DNA of 64,000 nucleotides, taken from Inquilinus sp. Marseille-Q2685. GTDB taxonomy: Bacteria; Pseudomonadota; Alphaproteobacteria; DSM-16000; Inquilinaceae. Location of the stretch: NCBI RefSeq assembly GCF_916619195.1, contig NZ_CAKAKL010000002.1:248001-312000 (forward strand), read 5' to 3'. The notes under the pieces are model-generated. The model was not told the origin of the DNA. It saw nothing but the letters and a program-made list of their open reading frames with translations, and made no database searches. A program made the translations under genes and the position numbers. Shown here in pieces: positions 8,694 through 18,293 of the stretch (the stretch's first letter is position 1; each line of letters starts with the position of its first letter).

Positions 8694-8705
8694 ATAAACG
8701 TTTAT
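8694..8705. promoter_or_regulatory. putative LacI-family operator
   Basis: ATAAACGTTTAT is a perfect 12-bp palindrome with the central CpG typical of LacI-family operators. It sits 50 bases upstream of the glycoside hydrolase start, in the only AT-rich spot between the two divergent genes, and is the best candidate target for the LacI regulator two genes down. Confidence 0.7.
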
Positions 8706-8777
8706 GAAAAATCAATGCAAATCGAACCGGTGCGTGTCGGCCTTTACCGCGAGGCGGGGGACGGCCACACTGAAGGG

Positions 8778-9398
8778 ATGAGGCGCTTGGCGTCATGCGC
8801 CCCCGTCATCGTCCTGGCGGCATGGGGGGTGGCCGCCCACGCGGCAGAGATGACGGTCGCGGGGATCACCTTCAGCGACGCGGAAGGCGGCTTCGTGCTC
8901 GAATCGGCGACCGGGACCGGGCGGCTCGACGACCCCTTCGTGGTGGTCGAGCGGATCACCGGCAAGGGCGAGGCCGCGCTGACCGTCACCGGGCTGACTC
9001 CGGCCTTCGGCAACCGCGTCGGCACCGCGCATCTGGCCGGCTTCGCCCTGGTCAAGGTGGTGCGCAACGACACTGCGGAGACCTGGCGCGACTTCCCGGT
9101 CGAGCTGCAGGAGCGGCGCGGCGACCAGAGCCCCTATGGCGACGGGCTGTCCTTCGCCCAGGCGCCGGAGGCGGTGCGCGGCATCCGGGCCGACCGCTTC
9201 ACCGCGGCCCAGATGTATGACGAGCCGCGCGACATGGTGCTGTTCCATGACGGCGCGGTGCCGCCCGGCGGCACGGTGGTGCTGCGCGTCGTGGTCACTG
9301 ACAACACCCCGTCGGACAGCTTCTACGTCGTGCAGCGGCGGATCCAGCCGACCGCGGCGCTGCCGCCGCCGCTGCGTGTCGCCCGGGCCGGGCCGTGA
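8778..9398 (+). CDS. secreted protein of unknown function, tandem paralogue 1
   Basis: 206 residues from the ATG at 8778, which opens a signal peptide (MRRLASCAPVIVLAAWGVAA then HAA). The mature part is beta-rich and has no domain I recognise. Conserved features shared with the next gene are GGFVLESATGTGRLDDPFVV, GFALVKVVRND, DGLSFAQ, PPGGTVVLRVVVTDN and YVVQRR. The stop overlaps the start of paralogue 2 (GTGA). Probably a periplasmic or extracellular protein. Confidence 0.75.
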   Translation: MRRLASCAPVIVLAAWGVAAHAAEMTVAGITFSDAEGGFVLESATGTGRLDDPFVVVERITGKGEAALTVTGLTPAFGNRVGTAHLAGFALVKVVRNDTAETWRDFPVELQERRGDQSPYGDGLSFAQAPEAVRGIRADRFTAAQMYDEPRDMVLFHDGAVPPGGTVVLRVVVTDNTPSDSFYVVQRRIQPTAALPPPLRVARAGP

Positions 9399-10024
9399 GG
9401 GGCGCCGCGCGCCGCGTGCTGGCGGGCCTGCTGCTGTGTCTGGGAATGTCGGGCTCGGCGCGGGCGGGGGAGGTCTCGGCCGCGGGGCTGGTGTTCAGCG
9501 ATGCCGAGGGCGGCTTCGTGCTCGAATCGGCGACCGGGACCGGACGGCTCGACGACCCCTTCGTGGTGGTCGAGCGGATCACCGGCGGCGGCGAGGCGGC
9601 CCTGACCATCACCGGGCTGGCCGCCGGCTTCGGCAACCGCATCGCCACGGCGCATCTCACCGGCTTTGCCCTGACCAAGATCGTGCGCAACGACACCGGC
9701 CAGGCCTGGCACGACTTCCCGGTGGAGCTGGAGCGGCAGCGCGGCGAAGGCAGCACCTATGACGACGGCCTGTCCTTCGCCCAGGGCCCGCATGTGGCGC
9801 GGTCGATCTGGGCCGAGGGCTTCGCCGCCGGCCGGGTGATCGACGAGCCGCATGACGGCCTCGTCTTCGAAGGCGGCACCATCCCGCCCGGCGGCACGGT
9901 GACGCTGCATCTGGTGGTCACCGACAACATGCCGGCCGGGCCGATCTATCTGGTGCAGCGCCGCCTGGCGCCGACCGCGCTGCTGCTGCCCGGCCGCCGC
10001 CGGATGGGCGCGACGCCGTCATAG
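9395..10024 (+). CDS. secreted protein of unknown function, tandem paralogue 2
   Basis: 209 residues starting at a GTG that overlaps the previous stop. An N-terminal signal peptide ends near SARA. The whole sequence aligns end to end with paralogue 1 and shares the same motif series, including PPGGTVTLHLVVTDNM and YLVQRRLAPTA. One 78-bp stretch (9509-9586) is identical to 8886-8963 except for one base, while the flanks are clearly diverged, which suggests gene conversion or strong local constraint. Function unknown. Confidence 0.78.
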   Translation: MRGAARRVLAGLLLCLGMSGSARAGEVSAAGLVFSDAEGGFVLESATGTGRLDDPFVVVERITGGGEAALTITGLAAGFGNRIATAHLTGFALTKIVRNDTGQAWHDFPVELERQRGEGSTYDDGLSFAQGPHVARSIWAEGFAAGRVIDEPHDGLVFEGGTIPPGGTVTLHLVVTDNMPAGPIYLVQRRLAPTALLLPGRRRMGATPS

Positions 10025-10112
10025 CCCGCGCCGCCCTGCCCCCTGGCTGGCGGCGCCGGTCCTCGCTATATCCAACGGGCCCGGCACGACCGGCCGGGCT
10101 GAGACGAGGCCC

Positions 10113-11051
10113 ATGCAGATCTTCCGCCACACCGAAAACCTGCCGGCAGCGGCGCGCGGCGCGGTGGTCGCCATCGGCAATTTCGACGGCGTGCATCGCG
10201 GCCACCAGACCGTGGTCGCGGCCGCCCGGGCCGAGGCGCAGCGGCTCGGCGCGCCGCTCTGCGTGCTCAGCTTCGAGCCGCATCCGCGCAGCCTGTTCCG
10301 CCCCGACGATCCGCCGTTCCGCCTGACCCCGTTCCGGATCAAGGCACGGCTGCTGGAGGCGCTGGGCGTCGACCTGCATGTGGTGCTGCATTTCGACTGG
10401 GCCTTCGCCGCCCGCTCGGCCGAGGACTTCATCCGGACCGTTCTGGTCGGGGCGCTCGGCGCCCGCCATGTCGTGGTCGGCTATGATTTCTGCTTCGGCC
10501 ATCGCCGCGCCGGCACGCCCGAGACGCTGACCACCTTCGGCCGGCAGCTCGGCTTCGGCGTCACCATCGTCACCCAGGCCGCGGACGAGACCGGCGGCCT
10601 CTACTCCTCCAGCCGGGCGCGCGAACTGCTGGCCGCAGGCGACACGCGCGGCGCCGCCGAGATCCTGGGCCGGCCGTGGGAGATCGAGGGCCGGGTCGAG
10701 CACGGCGACAAGCGCGGCCGCGAGCTCGGCTACCCGACCGCCAATGTCGAGCTCGGCGACTTCCTGCGCCCGGCCTACGGCATCTATGCCGTGCGCTGCG
10801 CCGTGGACGAAGGCGGGCCGCTGGTGTGGCACGACGGCGTCGCCAGCCTCGGCATCCGGCCGATGTGGCGGACCGAGACGCCGCTGCTCGAGGCCTATCT
10901 CTTCGACTTCTCCGGCGACCTCTACCACCGCCACCTGCGGGTGCAGCTGGTGGAGCGGCTGCGCGGCGAGGAGAAATTCGACTCCCTCGAGGCGCTGGTC
11001 GCCCAGATCGACCGCGACTGCGAGGCCGCCCGGCAGGTGCTGGCGCGGTAG
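10113..11051 (+). CDS. ribF: bifunctional riboflavin kinase / FAD synthetase RibF
   Basis: 312 residues. The N-terminal nucleotidyltransferase part has AIGNFDGVHRGHQTVV, LSFEPHPRSLF, YDFCFGHRRAGT and SSSRARELLAAG. The C-terminal kinase part has GDKRGRELGYPTANVEL, YGIYAVRC and the ending LEAYLFDFSGDLYHRHLRVQ. It makes FMN and FAD. GAGG precedes the ATG. Its place upstream of ileS-lspA is the conserved order in many proteobacteria. Confidence 0.94.
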   Translation: MQIFRHTENLPAAARGAVVAIGNFDGVHRGHQTVVAAARAEAQRLGAPLCVLSFEPHPRSLFRPDDPPFRLTPFRIKARLLEALGVDLHVVLHFDWAFAARSAEDFIRTVLVGALGARHVVVGYDFCFGHRRAGTPETLTTFGRQLGFGVTIVTQAADETGGLYSSSRARELLAAGDTRGAAEILGRPWEIEGRVEHGDKRGRELGYPTANVELGDFLRPAYGIYAVRCAVDEGGPLVWHDGVASLGIRPMWRTETPLLEAYLFDFSGDLYHRHLRVQLVERLRGEEKFDSLEALVAQIDRDCEAARQVLAR

Positions 11052-11283
11052 GCCCGCGACTCCCCGCGGCTTGACCATGGCCATCCATCCGGTACGATGG
11101 GATCCATGCGCAAGCAGGTCGCCCTGTTCCGAATTATCCGCCCGGCCCTCTGAAGGGGGTCGGGTCACCGCGCCGCGCGCACCCCTCGCATCATGCCGCC
11201 CACGGCCCGGCCGGGTCGTGCGGCTGGCATCCGAGCCTCAAAGCGGGTATTGAGCCCCGCGTGGATCCACGAGCCTTCATGTC

Positions 11284-14169
11284 ATGACCGCCCAGCCCGC
11301 CGAAACTCCGGGTGCCGCCCCGGCTGCTTCCGACTATCGATCCACCGTCTTCCTGCCGAAGACGGATTTCCCGATGCGCGGCGGCCTGCCGCAGAAGGAG
11401 CCGGAGCTGCTGGCCCGCTGGGCGGCGATCGACCTGCTGGGCCGGATCCGCGCCGCCTCGAAGGGGCGCGAGAAGTTCGTCCTGCATGACGGCCCGCCCT
11501 ACGCCAATGGCGACATCCATATCGGCCACGCGGTCAACAAGATCCTGAAGGACATCGTCGTCCGCACCCGGCAGATGCTGGGCCGGGATTCGGTCTATGT
11601 CCCGGGCTGGGACTGCCACGGCCTGCCGATCGAGTGGAAGATCGAGGAGAAGTACCGCAAGGCCGGCCAGGACAAGGACGCAGTCCCGGTGCTGCAGTTC
11701 CGCGAGGAATGCCGCGCCTTCGCCCGGCACTGGGTCGGGGTGCAGTCGGAGCAGTTCCAGCGCCTCGGCGTGATGGGCGACTGGGCCGATCCCTACCTGA
11801 CCATGACCGACGCGGCCGAAGCCCAGATCGTCCGCGAGATCCACAAGTTCCTGCTGAACGGCGGCCTGTATCGCGGGCTGAAGCCGGTGCTGTGGTCGGT
11901 GGTGGAGAAGACCGCCCTGGCCGAGGCCGAGGTCGAGTACCAGGACCTGACCTCCGACATGGTCTGGGTGCGCTTCCCGCTGGCCAAGGCATCGCGGCCG
12001 TCGCTGGAGGGCGCCGCGGCCGTGGCCTGGACCACCACGCCCTGGACCCTGCCTGCCAACCGCGCCATCGCCTACGGCCCGGATTTCGAATACGGCGTCT
12101 ACAAGGTCGACGCCGTGGCCGAGGGCAGCCTGGCGAAGGTCGGCGAGACGCTGCTGCTGGCCACGGCGCTGGCCGAGACGGTGGCGAAGGACCTCGCCGT
12201 CACCGCCTGGACCGCGATCGACAGGTTCGCCGGCTCGGAGCTGTCCGGCTCGGTCGCCCGCCATCCGCTGGCGGGGCAGGGCTACGACTTCGAGGTGCCG
12301 TTCCTGCCCGGCGGCCACGTCACGGTCGATGCCGGCACCGGTCTGGTCCACACCGCGCCCAGCCACGGCGCCGACGACTTCGAGCTCGGCCGCGCCCACG
12401 GCATCGCCGCCACCGAGACGGTGACTGAGGACGGCCGCTATCATGCCAGCGTGCCACTCTTCGCCGGTCATGTGATCTACCGGCCGGACGGCAAGAAGGG
12501 CGACGCCAACAAGGTCGTCACGGCGGCGGTCGAGGCCGCCGGCGGGCTTCTGGCCAAGGGGCAGATCCGCCACTCCTACCCGCACAGCTGGCGGTCCAAG
12601 GCGCCGCTGATCTCCCGCGCCCCGCCGCAATGGTTCATCTCGATGGAGACGAACGGGCTGCGCGACAGGGCGCGGGAGGCGCTGAAGCAGACCCGCTTCG
12701 GGCGGGAGCAGGGCTACAACCGCCTGTCCTCGATGATCGAGAGCCGGCCGGATTGGGTGATCAGCCGCCAGCGCGCCTGGGGCGTGCCGATCGCGATCTT
12801 CGTCGACAAAATGACCGGCGAGCCGCTGCGCGACACCGCGGTCTGCCAGCGCATCGCCGCGGCCTTCGAGCTCGAGGGCTCGGACGCCTGGTACAAGCAC
12901 GACGCCCAGTTCTTCCTCGGCGAGACCTTAAAGGCCGAGGATTACGAGCAGGTCTTCGACATCGTCGACGTCTGGTTCGAATCCGGCTCGACCCATGCCT
13001 TCGTGCTGGAGCAGCGGCCGGAGCTGAAATGGCCGGCCGACCTGTGTCTCGAGGGCTCGGACCAGCATCGCGGCTGGTTCCACTCCTCGCTGCTGGAAAG
13101 CTGCGGCACGCGCGGCCGGGCGCCCTATGATGCGTTGCTGACCCACGGCTTCACGCTCGACGAGCAGGGTCGGAAGATGTCGAAGTCGCTCGGCAACGTG
13201 GTGGCGCCGCAGACGGTCGTCGACCAGTCGGGCGCCGACATCCTGCGCCTCTGGGTGGTCGGCACCGACTATTCCGAGGACATGCGGATCGGCAAGGAGA
13301 TCCTGAAGTACCAGGCCGACGCCTATCGCCGGCTGCGCAACACGCTGCGCTATCTGCTGGGCGCCCTCGACGGTTTCCAGGATGCCGAGCGGCTGCCGGC
13401 GGCCGAGCTGCCGGAGCTGGAGCGCTGGGTGCTGCACCGGCTGTGGGAGCTGGACGGCACGATCCGCCGCGCGATCGAGGCCTACGACTTCCACGCCATG
13501 TCCACGGCGCTGCACAATTTCTGTGCCGTCGACCTCTCGGCCTTCTACTTCGACATCCGCAAGGACTCGCTGTACTGCGATCGGCCGGACGATCCGCGCC
13601 GGCGCGCGGTGCGCACCGTGCTCGATATTCTGTTCGACCACCTGACGGTCTGGCTGGCGCCGATCCTCTGCTTCACGGCGGAGGAGGCATGGCTGGCCCG
13701 GCACGGCGACGGGCCGGAGGTCAGCGTCCATCTCCGCACCTTCCCGGAGGTGCCGGAGGCGTGGCGCGACGACGATCTGGCGGCGCGCTGGGCCCGGCTG
13801 CGCGACCTGCGCCGCGTCGTCACCGGCGCGCTGGAGCTGGAGCGGGCCGCCAAGCGGCTCGGCTCGTCGCTGCAGGCCCATCCGGTGGTGCATGCGGGGG
13901 CGGAGGAAACCGGGCTGCTGGGCAGCCTCGACTTCGCCGAGATCTGCATCACCTCGGGGCTGACGGTCGAGACCGGTGCGGTGCCGGAGGGGGCCTTCAC
14001 CCTGGCCGACGTGCCGGGCGTGGGCGTCACTGTCGCCCCGGCCGAGGGCCACCGCTGCGAGCGCTGCTGGAAGGTCCTGCCGGAGGTCGGCACGGTCGCC
14101 GCCCACCCGGATCTCTGCAACCGCTGCGCCGATGCCGTCGACGCCATCGGAGCCGGGGCCTCGGCATGA
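11284..14169 (+). CDS. ileS: isoleucyl-tRNA synthetase IleS
   Basis: 961 residues, the full length of a bacterial class I IleRS. Signatures are [18 protein letters not shown] (HIGH), the editing-domain [42 protein letters not shown] (KMSKS) and the C-terminal zinc finger CERCWK...CNRCADAV. The 232 bases upstream contain no ORF; I saw no T-box. The stop overlaps the lspA start (ATGA). Confidence 0.96.
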   Translation: MTAQPAETPGAAPAASDYRSTVFLPKTDFPMRGGLPQKEPELLARWAAIDLLGRIRAASKGREKFVLHDGPPYANGDIHIGHAVNKILKDIVVRTRQMLGRDSVYVPGWDCHGLPIEWKIEEKYRKAGQDKDAVPVLQFREECRAFARHWVGVQSEQFQRLGVMGDWADPYLTMTDAAEAQIVREIHKFLLNGGLYRGLKPVLWSVVEKTALAEAEVEYQDLTSDMVWVRFPLAKASRPSLEGAAAVAWTTTPWTLPANRAIAYGPDFEYGVYKVDAVAEGSLAKVGETLLLATALAETVAKDLAVTAWTAIDRFAGSELSGSVARHPLAGQGYDFEVPFLPGGHVTVDAGTGLVHTAPSHGADDFELGRAHGIAATETVTEDGRYHASVPLFAGHVIYRPDGKKGDANKVVTAAVEAAGGLLAKGQIRHSYPHSWRSKAPLISRAPPQWFISMETNGLRDRAREALKQTRFGREQGYNRLSSMIESRPDWVISRQRAWGVPIAIFVDKMTGEPLRDTAVCQRIAAAFELEGSDAWYKHDAQFFLGETLKAEDYEQVFDIVDVWFESGSTHAFVLEQRPELKWPADLCLEGSDQHRGWFHSSLLESCGTRGRAPYDALLTHGFTLDEQGRKMSKSLGNVVAPQTVVDQSGADILRLWVVGTDYSEDMRIGKEILKYQADAYRRLRNTLRYLLGALDGFQDAERLPAAELPELERWVLHRLWELDGTIRRAIEAYDFHAMSTALHNFCAVDLSAFYFDIRKDSLYCDRPDDPRRRAVRTVLDILFDHLTVWLAPILCFTAEEAWLARHGDGPEVSVHLRTFPEVPEAWRDDDLAARWARLRDLRRVVTGALELERAAKRLGSSLQAHPVVHAGAEETGLLGSLDFAEICITSGLTVETGAVPEGAFTLADVPGVGVTVAPAEGHRCERCWKVLPEVGTVAAHPDLCNRCADAVDAIGAGASA

Positions 14170-14702
14170 CGGACGCGCGGCTGTTCCGGCGCGGCCTGGT
14201 CATCGCCGTTCTGATCCTGGTCGCCGACCAGATCAGCAAATGGTGGGTGCTGAAGGTCCTGTTCGGCCTGGCCGAGCCGATCACCACGGCCAGCTGGGCG
14301 CCGCCGATCCGGATCACCGGCTTCCTCGATTTCGCCATGGTCTGGAATTATGGAATCAGCTTCGGTCTCCTCGCCGGCGACACGCCGCTGGCGCGCTGGG
14401 GGCTGTCGGCGGTCGCGGTCGCCGTGGTGGCCGGCCTCGTGGTCTGGCTCGCGCGCAACGACCGGGGCCTCGTCGCCTTTGGCGTCGGGCTGATCATCGG
14501 CGGGGCGATCGGGAATGTGATCGACCGGCTGCGCTTCGGCGCCGTCGCCGATTTCTTGCATTTTCACGCCGGGGAGTATTCCTTCTGGGTGTTCAACGTG
14601 GCCGACAGCGCGATCAGCATCGGGGTGATGCTGCTGATCGCCGACAGTCTGTTCGGCCGGCGCACGCACCCGGTGACGGCGCAGCAGAGGGATCGAACGT
14701 GA
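14166..14702 (+). CDS. lspA: lipoprotein signal peptidase LspA
   Basis: 178 residues with four predicted membrane segments. The two catalytic Asp motifs are visible: [20 protein letters not shown] and [14 protein letters not shown]. It removes the signal peptide from prolipoproteins in the inner membrane. It is coupled to ileS by ATGA and to the next lipoprotein gene by GTGA, so this substrate-like neighbour is translated together with its processing enzyme. Confidence 0.95.
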   Translation: MTDARLFRRGLVIAVLILVADQISKWWVLKVLFGLAEPITTASWAPPIRITGFLDFAMVWNYGISFGLLAGDTPLARWGLSAVAVAVVAGLVVWLARNDRGLVAFGVGLIIGGAIGNVIDRLRFGAVADFLHFHAGEYSFWVFNVADSAISIGVMLLIADSLFGRRTHPVTAQQRDRT

Positions 14703-15340
14703 GCGGGCAGTCTCGTTTTCTCCAGTCCACCAGCCTCTCCCAGCCCGGCCGGGCGCGGTGGGGCCGGCTGGTCGCGCTGACCGGCCTGGTCGTCGCCACC
14801 CTGGCCGTGGCCGGCTGCGAGGGCAGCAACCAGACCGTGCAGGAGATGATCGGCTACGACCGGTCGACGCCGGACGAGTTCGCGGTGATGCCCCGGGCGC
14901 CCCTGGCCATGCCGGCCTCGATGGACGAGTTGCCGCCGCCGACGCCGGGCGCGCCGCGGCCGCAGGAAGCCCAGCCGCGCGAGCAGGCCGAGGCGATCCT
15001 GTTCGGCCAGGGCCAGAAGGTGACCCGCGGCGAAGCCGCCCCGGCCGCGGGCGGGGCGGGCGCCGCGGCGATCCTGGCCAAGGCCGGGCAGGCGCAGCCG
15101 GACATCCGCACCACGGTCAATCAGGAGACGGCGCAGCTCGACGAGAACGAGGACGGCTTCATCGACCGGCTGATGTTCTGGAACTCGAAGCCGCTGCCCG
15201 GCACCGTCGTCGATCCGTACAAGGAATCGGCGCGCCTCAACACCAATGCGGAGCAGGGCAAGCCGCTGACCACCGGCGACACGCCGATCATCATCCGCAA
15301 GCGGCCGGCGCCGCTGGAAGGCCTCGTCCCGAGCTTCTGA
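14699..15340 (+). CDS. DUF3035-type lipoprotein
   Basis: 213 residues starting at a GTG overlapping the lspA stop. After a basic N-terminus a hydrophobic segment ends in the lipobox LAVAGC. The mature part begins EGSNQTVQEMIGYDRSTPDEF and continues with VMPRAPLAMP, both typical of the DUF3035 lipoproteins that follow lspA in alphaproteobacteria. Function unknown; it is presumably an outer-membrane-anchored periplasmic protein. Confidence 0.85.
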   Translation: MSGQSRFLQSTSLSQPGRARWGRLVALTGLVVATLAVAGCEGSNQTVQEMIGYDRSTPDEFAVMPRAPLAMPASMDELPPPTPGAPRPQEAQPREQAEAILFGQGQKVTRGEAAPAAGGAGAAAILAKAGQAQPDIRTTVNQETAQLDENEDGFIDRLMFWNSKPLPGTVVDPYKESARLNTNAEQGKPLTTGDTPIIIRKRPAPLEGLVPSF

Positions 15341-15350
15341 GGTTGAGTTC

Positions 15351-15382
15351 ACGGGCCGGCACATGCCGGCCCGTCTTTTTTG
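15351..15382 (+). terminator. rho-independent terminator of the ileS-lspA operon
   Basis: A perfect 10-bp stem, ACGGGCCGGC and GCCGGCCCGT, around ACAT, followed by CTTTTTT. It lies 10 bases after the DUF3035 stop. Confidence 0.93.
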
Positions 15383-15416
15383 ATCCGACACGCTGCTGCA
15401 CCGGAGGCGCCCGCCC

Positions 15417-17057
15417 ATGTCCGATCTGACCCGCTCGCCCGCCTGGACCGCGCTTGCCGCGCACCGCAAGGCGATGGAGGGCGTGCATATGCGCGACCTC
15501 TTCGCCGCCGACCCGAAGCGCTTCGACCGCTTCTCGCTGCGCCTCGGCGAGGTGCTGCTCGACTATTCCAAGAACCGGGTGACCGAGGAGACGCTGGGCC
15601 TCCTCTTCGCCCTGGCCCGCCAGCAGGACGTCGAGGGCTGGCGCGACCGCATGTTCGCCGGGGAAGCGATCAACGGCACCGAGCACCGCGCCGTGCTGCA
15701 CACCGCGCTCAGGGCCGAACTGACCGGCTCGGTCACGGTCGATGGCGAGAACGTGCTGCCCGAGGTGGCGGCCGTGCTGAAGCACATGCGCGAATTCTCC
15801 GACGCGGTGCGCGACGGCAGCTGGACCGGCTATACCGGCAAGCCGATCACCGACGTGATCAACATCGGCATCGGCGGCTCCGACCTCGGCCCGGTGATGG
15901 TGTCCGAGGCGCTGCGCCCGTACCAGCACCCGCGCATCCGGCTGCACTTCGTCTCCAATGTCGACGGCACCCACATCGCCGAGACGCTGAAGCGGATCGA
16001 CCCCGAGACCAGCCTGTTCCTGATCGCGTCGAAGACCTTCACGACGCAGGAGACGCTGACCAACGCCCACACCGCCCGGCGCTGGTTCCTGCATTCCGGC
16101 GCGCCGGAGGCGGCGATCGCCAAGCATTTCGCCGCCCTGTCGACCAATGCGGCGGAGGTGTCGAAGTTCGGCATCGACACCGCCAACATGTTCGGCTTCT
16201 GGGACTGGGTCGGCGGCCGCTACTCGGTGTGGTCGGCGATCGGCCTGCCGGTGATGATCGGCATCGGCGCCGACGCCTTCGAGCGGTTCCTGGCCGGCGG
16301 CCGCGCCATGGATGCGCATTTCCGCTCGGCGCCGCTGGAACAGAACCTGCCGGCGGTGATGGGCGTGCTCGGAATCTGGTACGGCAATTTCTGGGACGCC
16401 CAGACCCATGCCGTGCTGCCCTACGACCAGTATCTGCACCGGCTGCCGGCCTATCTGCAGCAGGCGGACATGGAGTCGAACGGCAAGTCGGTCGACCGCC
16501 AGGGCCACCGGGTCGACTACCAGACCGGGCCGGTGATCTTCGGCGAGCCCGGCACCAACGGCCAGCACTCCTTCTACCAGCTGATCCATCAGGGGACGAA
16601 GATCATCCCCTGCGATTTCATCGCCCCGGTCGAGAGCCACAACCCGGTCGACGACCACCACCCGATCCTCTTGTCCAACGTGCTGGCCCAGACCGAGGCG
16701 CTGATGGTCGGCAAGACGCCGGACCAGGTGCGGGCGGAGCTGACCAAGGCCGGGATGTCCGGCGCGGCACTGGAGGCGCTGCTGCCGTTCAAGGTGTTCG
16801 AGGGCAACCACCCTTCCAACACCATCCTGGTGCGCACGGTCGACCCCTACACGCTGGGCCTGCTGGTCGCCCTCTACGAGCACAAGATCTTCGTCCAGGG
16901 CATCATCTGGAACATCTACTCGTTCGACCAGTGGGGCGTGGAGCTGGGCAAGCAGCTGGCCAAGGCCATCCTGCCCGAGCTGTTGGGCGAGAAGGCGCCG
17001 GGCGCGCATGACAGCTCGACCCTCGGCCTGCTCGCCGCGATCCGCGACTGGTCCTGA
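15417..17057 (+). CDS. pgi: glucose-6-phosphate isomerase Pgi
   Basis: 546 residues, full length. Signatures are [53 protein letters not shown], the [16 protein letters not shown] motif with the catalytic Glu/His region, and [20 protein letters not shown]. It interconverts glucose 6-phosphate and fructose 6-phosphate. GGAGG lies 11-12 bases before the ATG. It is a single-gene unit behind the ileS operon terminator. Confidence 0.96.
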   Translation: MSDLTRSPAWTALAAHRKAMEGVHMRDLFAADPKRFDRFSLRLGEVLLDYSKNRVTEETLGLLFALARQQDVEGWRDRMFAGEAINGTEHRAVLHTALRAELTGSVTVDGENVLPEVAAVLKHMREFSDAVRDGSWTGYTGKPITDVINIGIGGSDLGPVMVSEALRPYQHPRIRLHFVSNVDGTHIAETLKRIDPETSLFLIASKTFTTQETLTNAHTARRWFLHSGAPEAAIAKHFAALSTNAAEVSKFGIDTANMFGFWDWVGGRYSVWSAIGLPVMIGIGADAFERFLAGGRAMDAHFRSAPLEQNLPAVMGVLGIWYGNFWDAQTHAVLPYDQYLHRLPAYLQQADMESNGKSVDRQGHRVDYQTGPVIFGEPGTNGQHSFYQLIHQGTKIIPCDFIAPVESHNPVDDHHPILLSNVLAQTEALMVGKTPDQVRAELTKAGMSGAALEALLPFKVFEGNHPSNTILVRTVDPYTLGLLVALYEHKIFVQGIIWNIYSFDQWGVELGKQLAKAILPELLGEKAPGAHDSSTLGLLAAIRDWS

Positions 17058-17063
17058 CCCTGA

Positions 17064-17100
17064 CCGGCCGATCCATATCGATCGGATATGGATCGGCCGG
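17064..17100. other. 16-bp inverted repeat after pgi
   Basis: CCGGCCGATCCATATC and GATATGGATCGGCCGG are perfect arms around a 5-base loop, starting 6 bases after the pgi stop. There is no T tract, so it may act as an mRNA-protecting hairpin, a weak terminator or a protein binding site. Confidence 0.6.
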
Positions 17101-17126
17101 AATCATGCTATTGGACATGATGGCTG

Positions 17127-17164
17127 CCTCGGCTCATCACTAGGGCGATAGCCCCGAGCCGAGG
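17127..17164 (+). promoter_or_regulatory. leader hairpin that includes the ribosome site of the tam-like gene
   Basis: CCTCGGCTC (17127-17135) pairs perfectly with GAGCCGAGG (17156-17164), with a nested GGGC-GATA-GCCC hairpin in the loop. The 3' arm ends in GAGG, which is also the Shine-Dalgarno sequence 7 bases before the start at 17172, so folding would hide the ribosome site. Confidence 0.5.
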
Positions 17165-17171
17165 AAGCGTC

Positions 17172-17963
17172 ATGGCCGACTGGACCCCAGCCCTCTACCG
17201 CCGCTACGAGGACGAGCGCACCCGCCCGGCCCGCGACCTGCTGGCCCGGGTCGAGCTCGATCCGCCCGCTGACGGCCGTCCGCTGGTGATCTACGATCTC
17301 GGCTGCGGCCCGGGCAATTCGACCGAGCTGCTGGTCGAGCGTTTCCCGGGGGCGGAGGTCACCGGCATCGACAGCTCCGAGGCGATGCTGGCCGATGCCC
17401 GCGCCCGCCTGCCGGGCTGCCGCTTCGAGCGGCACGACGTGGCCGTCTGGCAGCCGGAGACGGCGCCGGACCTGATCTACGCCAACGCCACGCTGCAATG
17501 GGTGCGGGGGCACGAGACGCTGGTGCCGCGGCTGTTCGGCCTGCTCGCGCCCGGCGGCGTGCTGGCGGTGCAGATGCCAGACAACCGCGAGGAGCCGACG
17601 CACCGGCTGATGCGCGCCGTGGCGGGCGAGGGGCCGTGGAGAGAGACGATCGGCGACGCCGCGCTGGTGCGCACCAAAATCCTGCCGCTCGACGAGTATT
17701 ACGACCTGCTGGCGCCGGTCGCGGCCGAGACCGATGTCTGGCGCACCGCCTACCAGCACCCGATGGCGTCGCCGGAAGCGATCGTCGACTGGGTGCGCGG
17801 CACGGGGCTGCGCCCTTTCATCGACCCGCTGAGCGAGGAGCAGCGCGCCGGCTTCCTGGCGGACTACACAAGCCGCATCGCCGAGGCCTACCGGCCGAAG
17901 GCGGACGGCAAGCTGCTGCTGGCCTTCCCGCGACTGTTTGTCGTCGCCCGCCGCCCGCGCTAG
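17172..17963 (+). CDS. tam: trans-aconitate 2-methyltransferase-like SAM-dependent methyltransferase
   Basis: 263 residues. The class I methyltransferase motif I reads IYDLGCGPGNSTELLVERFP, motif II VTGIDSSEAML, and ANATLQWV...LLAPGGVLAVQMPDN follows. The opening WTPALYRRYEDERTRPARDL and the late YQHPMASPEAIVDWVRGTGL are the features I associate with Tam, which methylates trans-aconitate and so relieves aconitase inhibition. Start chosen at 17172 with GAGG upstream. Confidence 0.85.
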   Translation: MADWTPALYRRYEDERTRPARDLLARVELDPPADGRPLVIYDLGCGPGNSTELLVERFPGAEVTGIDSSEAMLADARARLPGCRFERHDVAVWQPETAPDLIYANATLQWVRGHETLVPRLFGLLAPGGVLAVQMPDNREEPTHRLMRAVAGEGPWRETIGDAALVRTKILPLDEYYDLLAPVAAETDVWRTAYQHPMASPEAIVDWVRGTGLRPFIDPLSEEQRAGFLADYTSRIAEAYRPKADGKLLLAFPRLFVVARRPR

Positions 17964-18026
17964 GTCTTCCGCGCGTCGCGGCGGGGCACCACATGGCAGG
18001 AACAGCCCATGACGATGGAGCCCGCC

Positions 18027-18170
18027 ATGTCGATTCCCCATCTCGCCGCGATCGGGTCGCTGCTCAGCGTGTTTCTCCTGCTCGCCGCCTGCGAGGGCAT
18101 CGAGGTCAAGCCTTATTCGCCGAATGCCGGCAGGAGCTCCTACGGCGCGGGGAGCAGCGGCCGTCATTGA
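18027..18170 (+). CDS. small putative lipoprotein (47 aa)
   Basis: A short ORF with a clear lipoprotein signal: a hydrophobic run ending SVFLLLAAC (lipobox), then EGIEVKPYSPNAGRSSYG. I chose the ATG at 18027 because GGAG lies 6 bases upstream; an in-frame ATG at 18009 is possible. The mature part would be only ~27 residues. It lies just before the left island boundary. No family recognised. Confidence 0.6.
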   Translation: MSIPHLAAIGSLLSVFLLLAACEGIEVKPYSPNAGRSSYGAGSSGRH

Positions 18171-18181
18171 GGCCCGCGCGA

Positions 18182-18194
18182 TCCCGTGACAGGA
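18182..18194 (+). repeat. putative attL, 13-bp direct repeat
   Basis: TCCCGTGACAGGA, identical to 24168-24180 and in the same orientation. It lies between the small lipoprotein gene and the integrase. No tRNA gene is present at either end, so the target would be an intergenic site. Confidence 0.65.
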
Positions 18195-18293
18195 CGTTCG
18201 CGCCACCGGCCAAACCCGCAGCCGCCCTAAGAATGGCGGATTTCCTGGGCTTCTGGCTTCCCGTTTGTCCCCCCGAGATGTACATCCAGGGGC

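Noticed and set aside
11052-11283. T-box or riboswitch in front of ileS
   Set aside because: No T-box sequence and no convincing antiterminator pairing; T-boxes are also not expected for ileS in this group.
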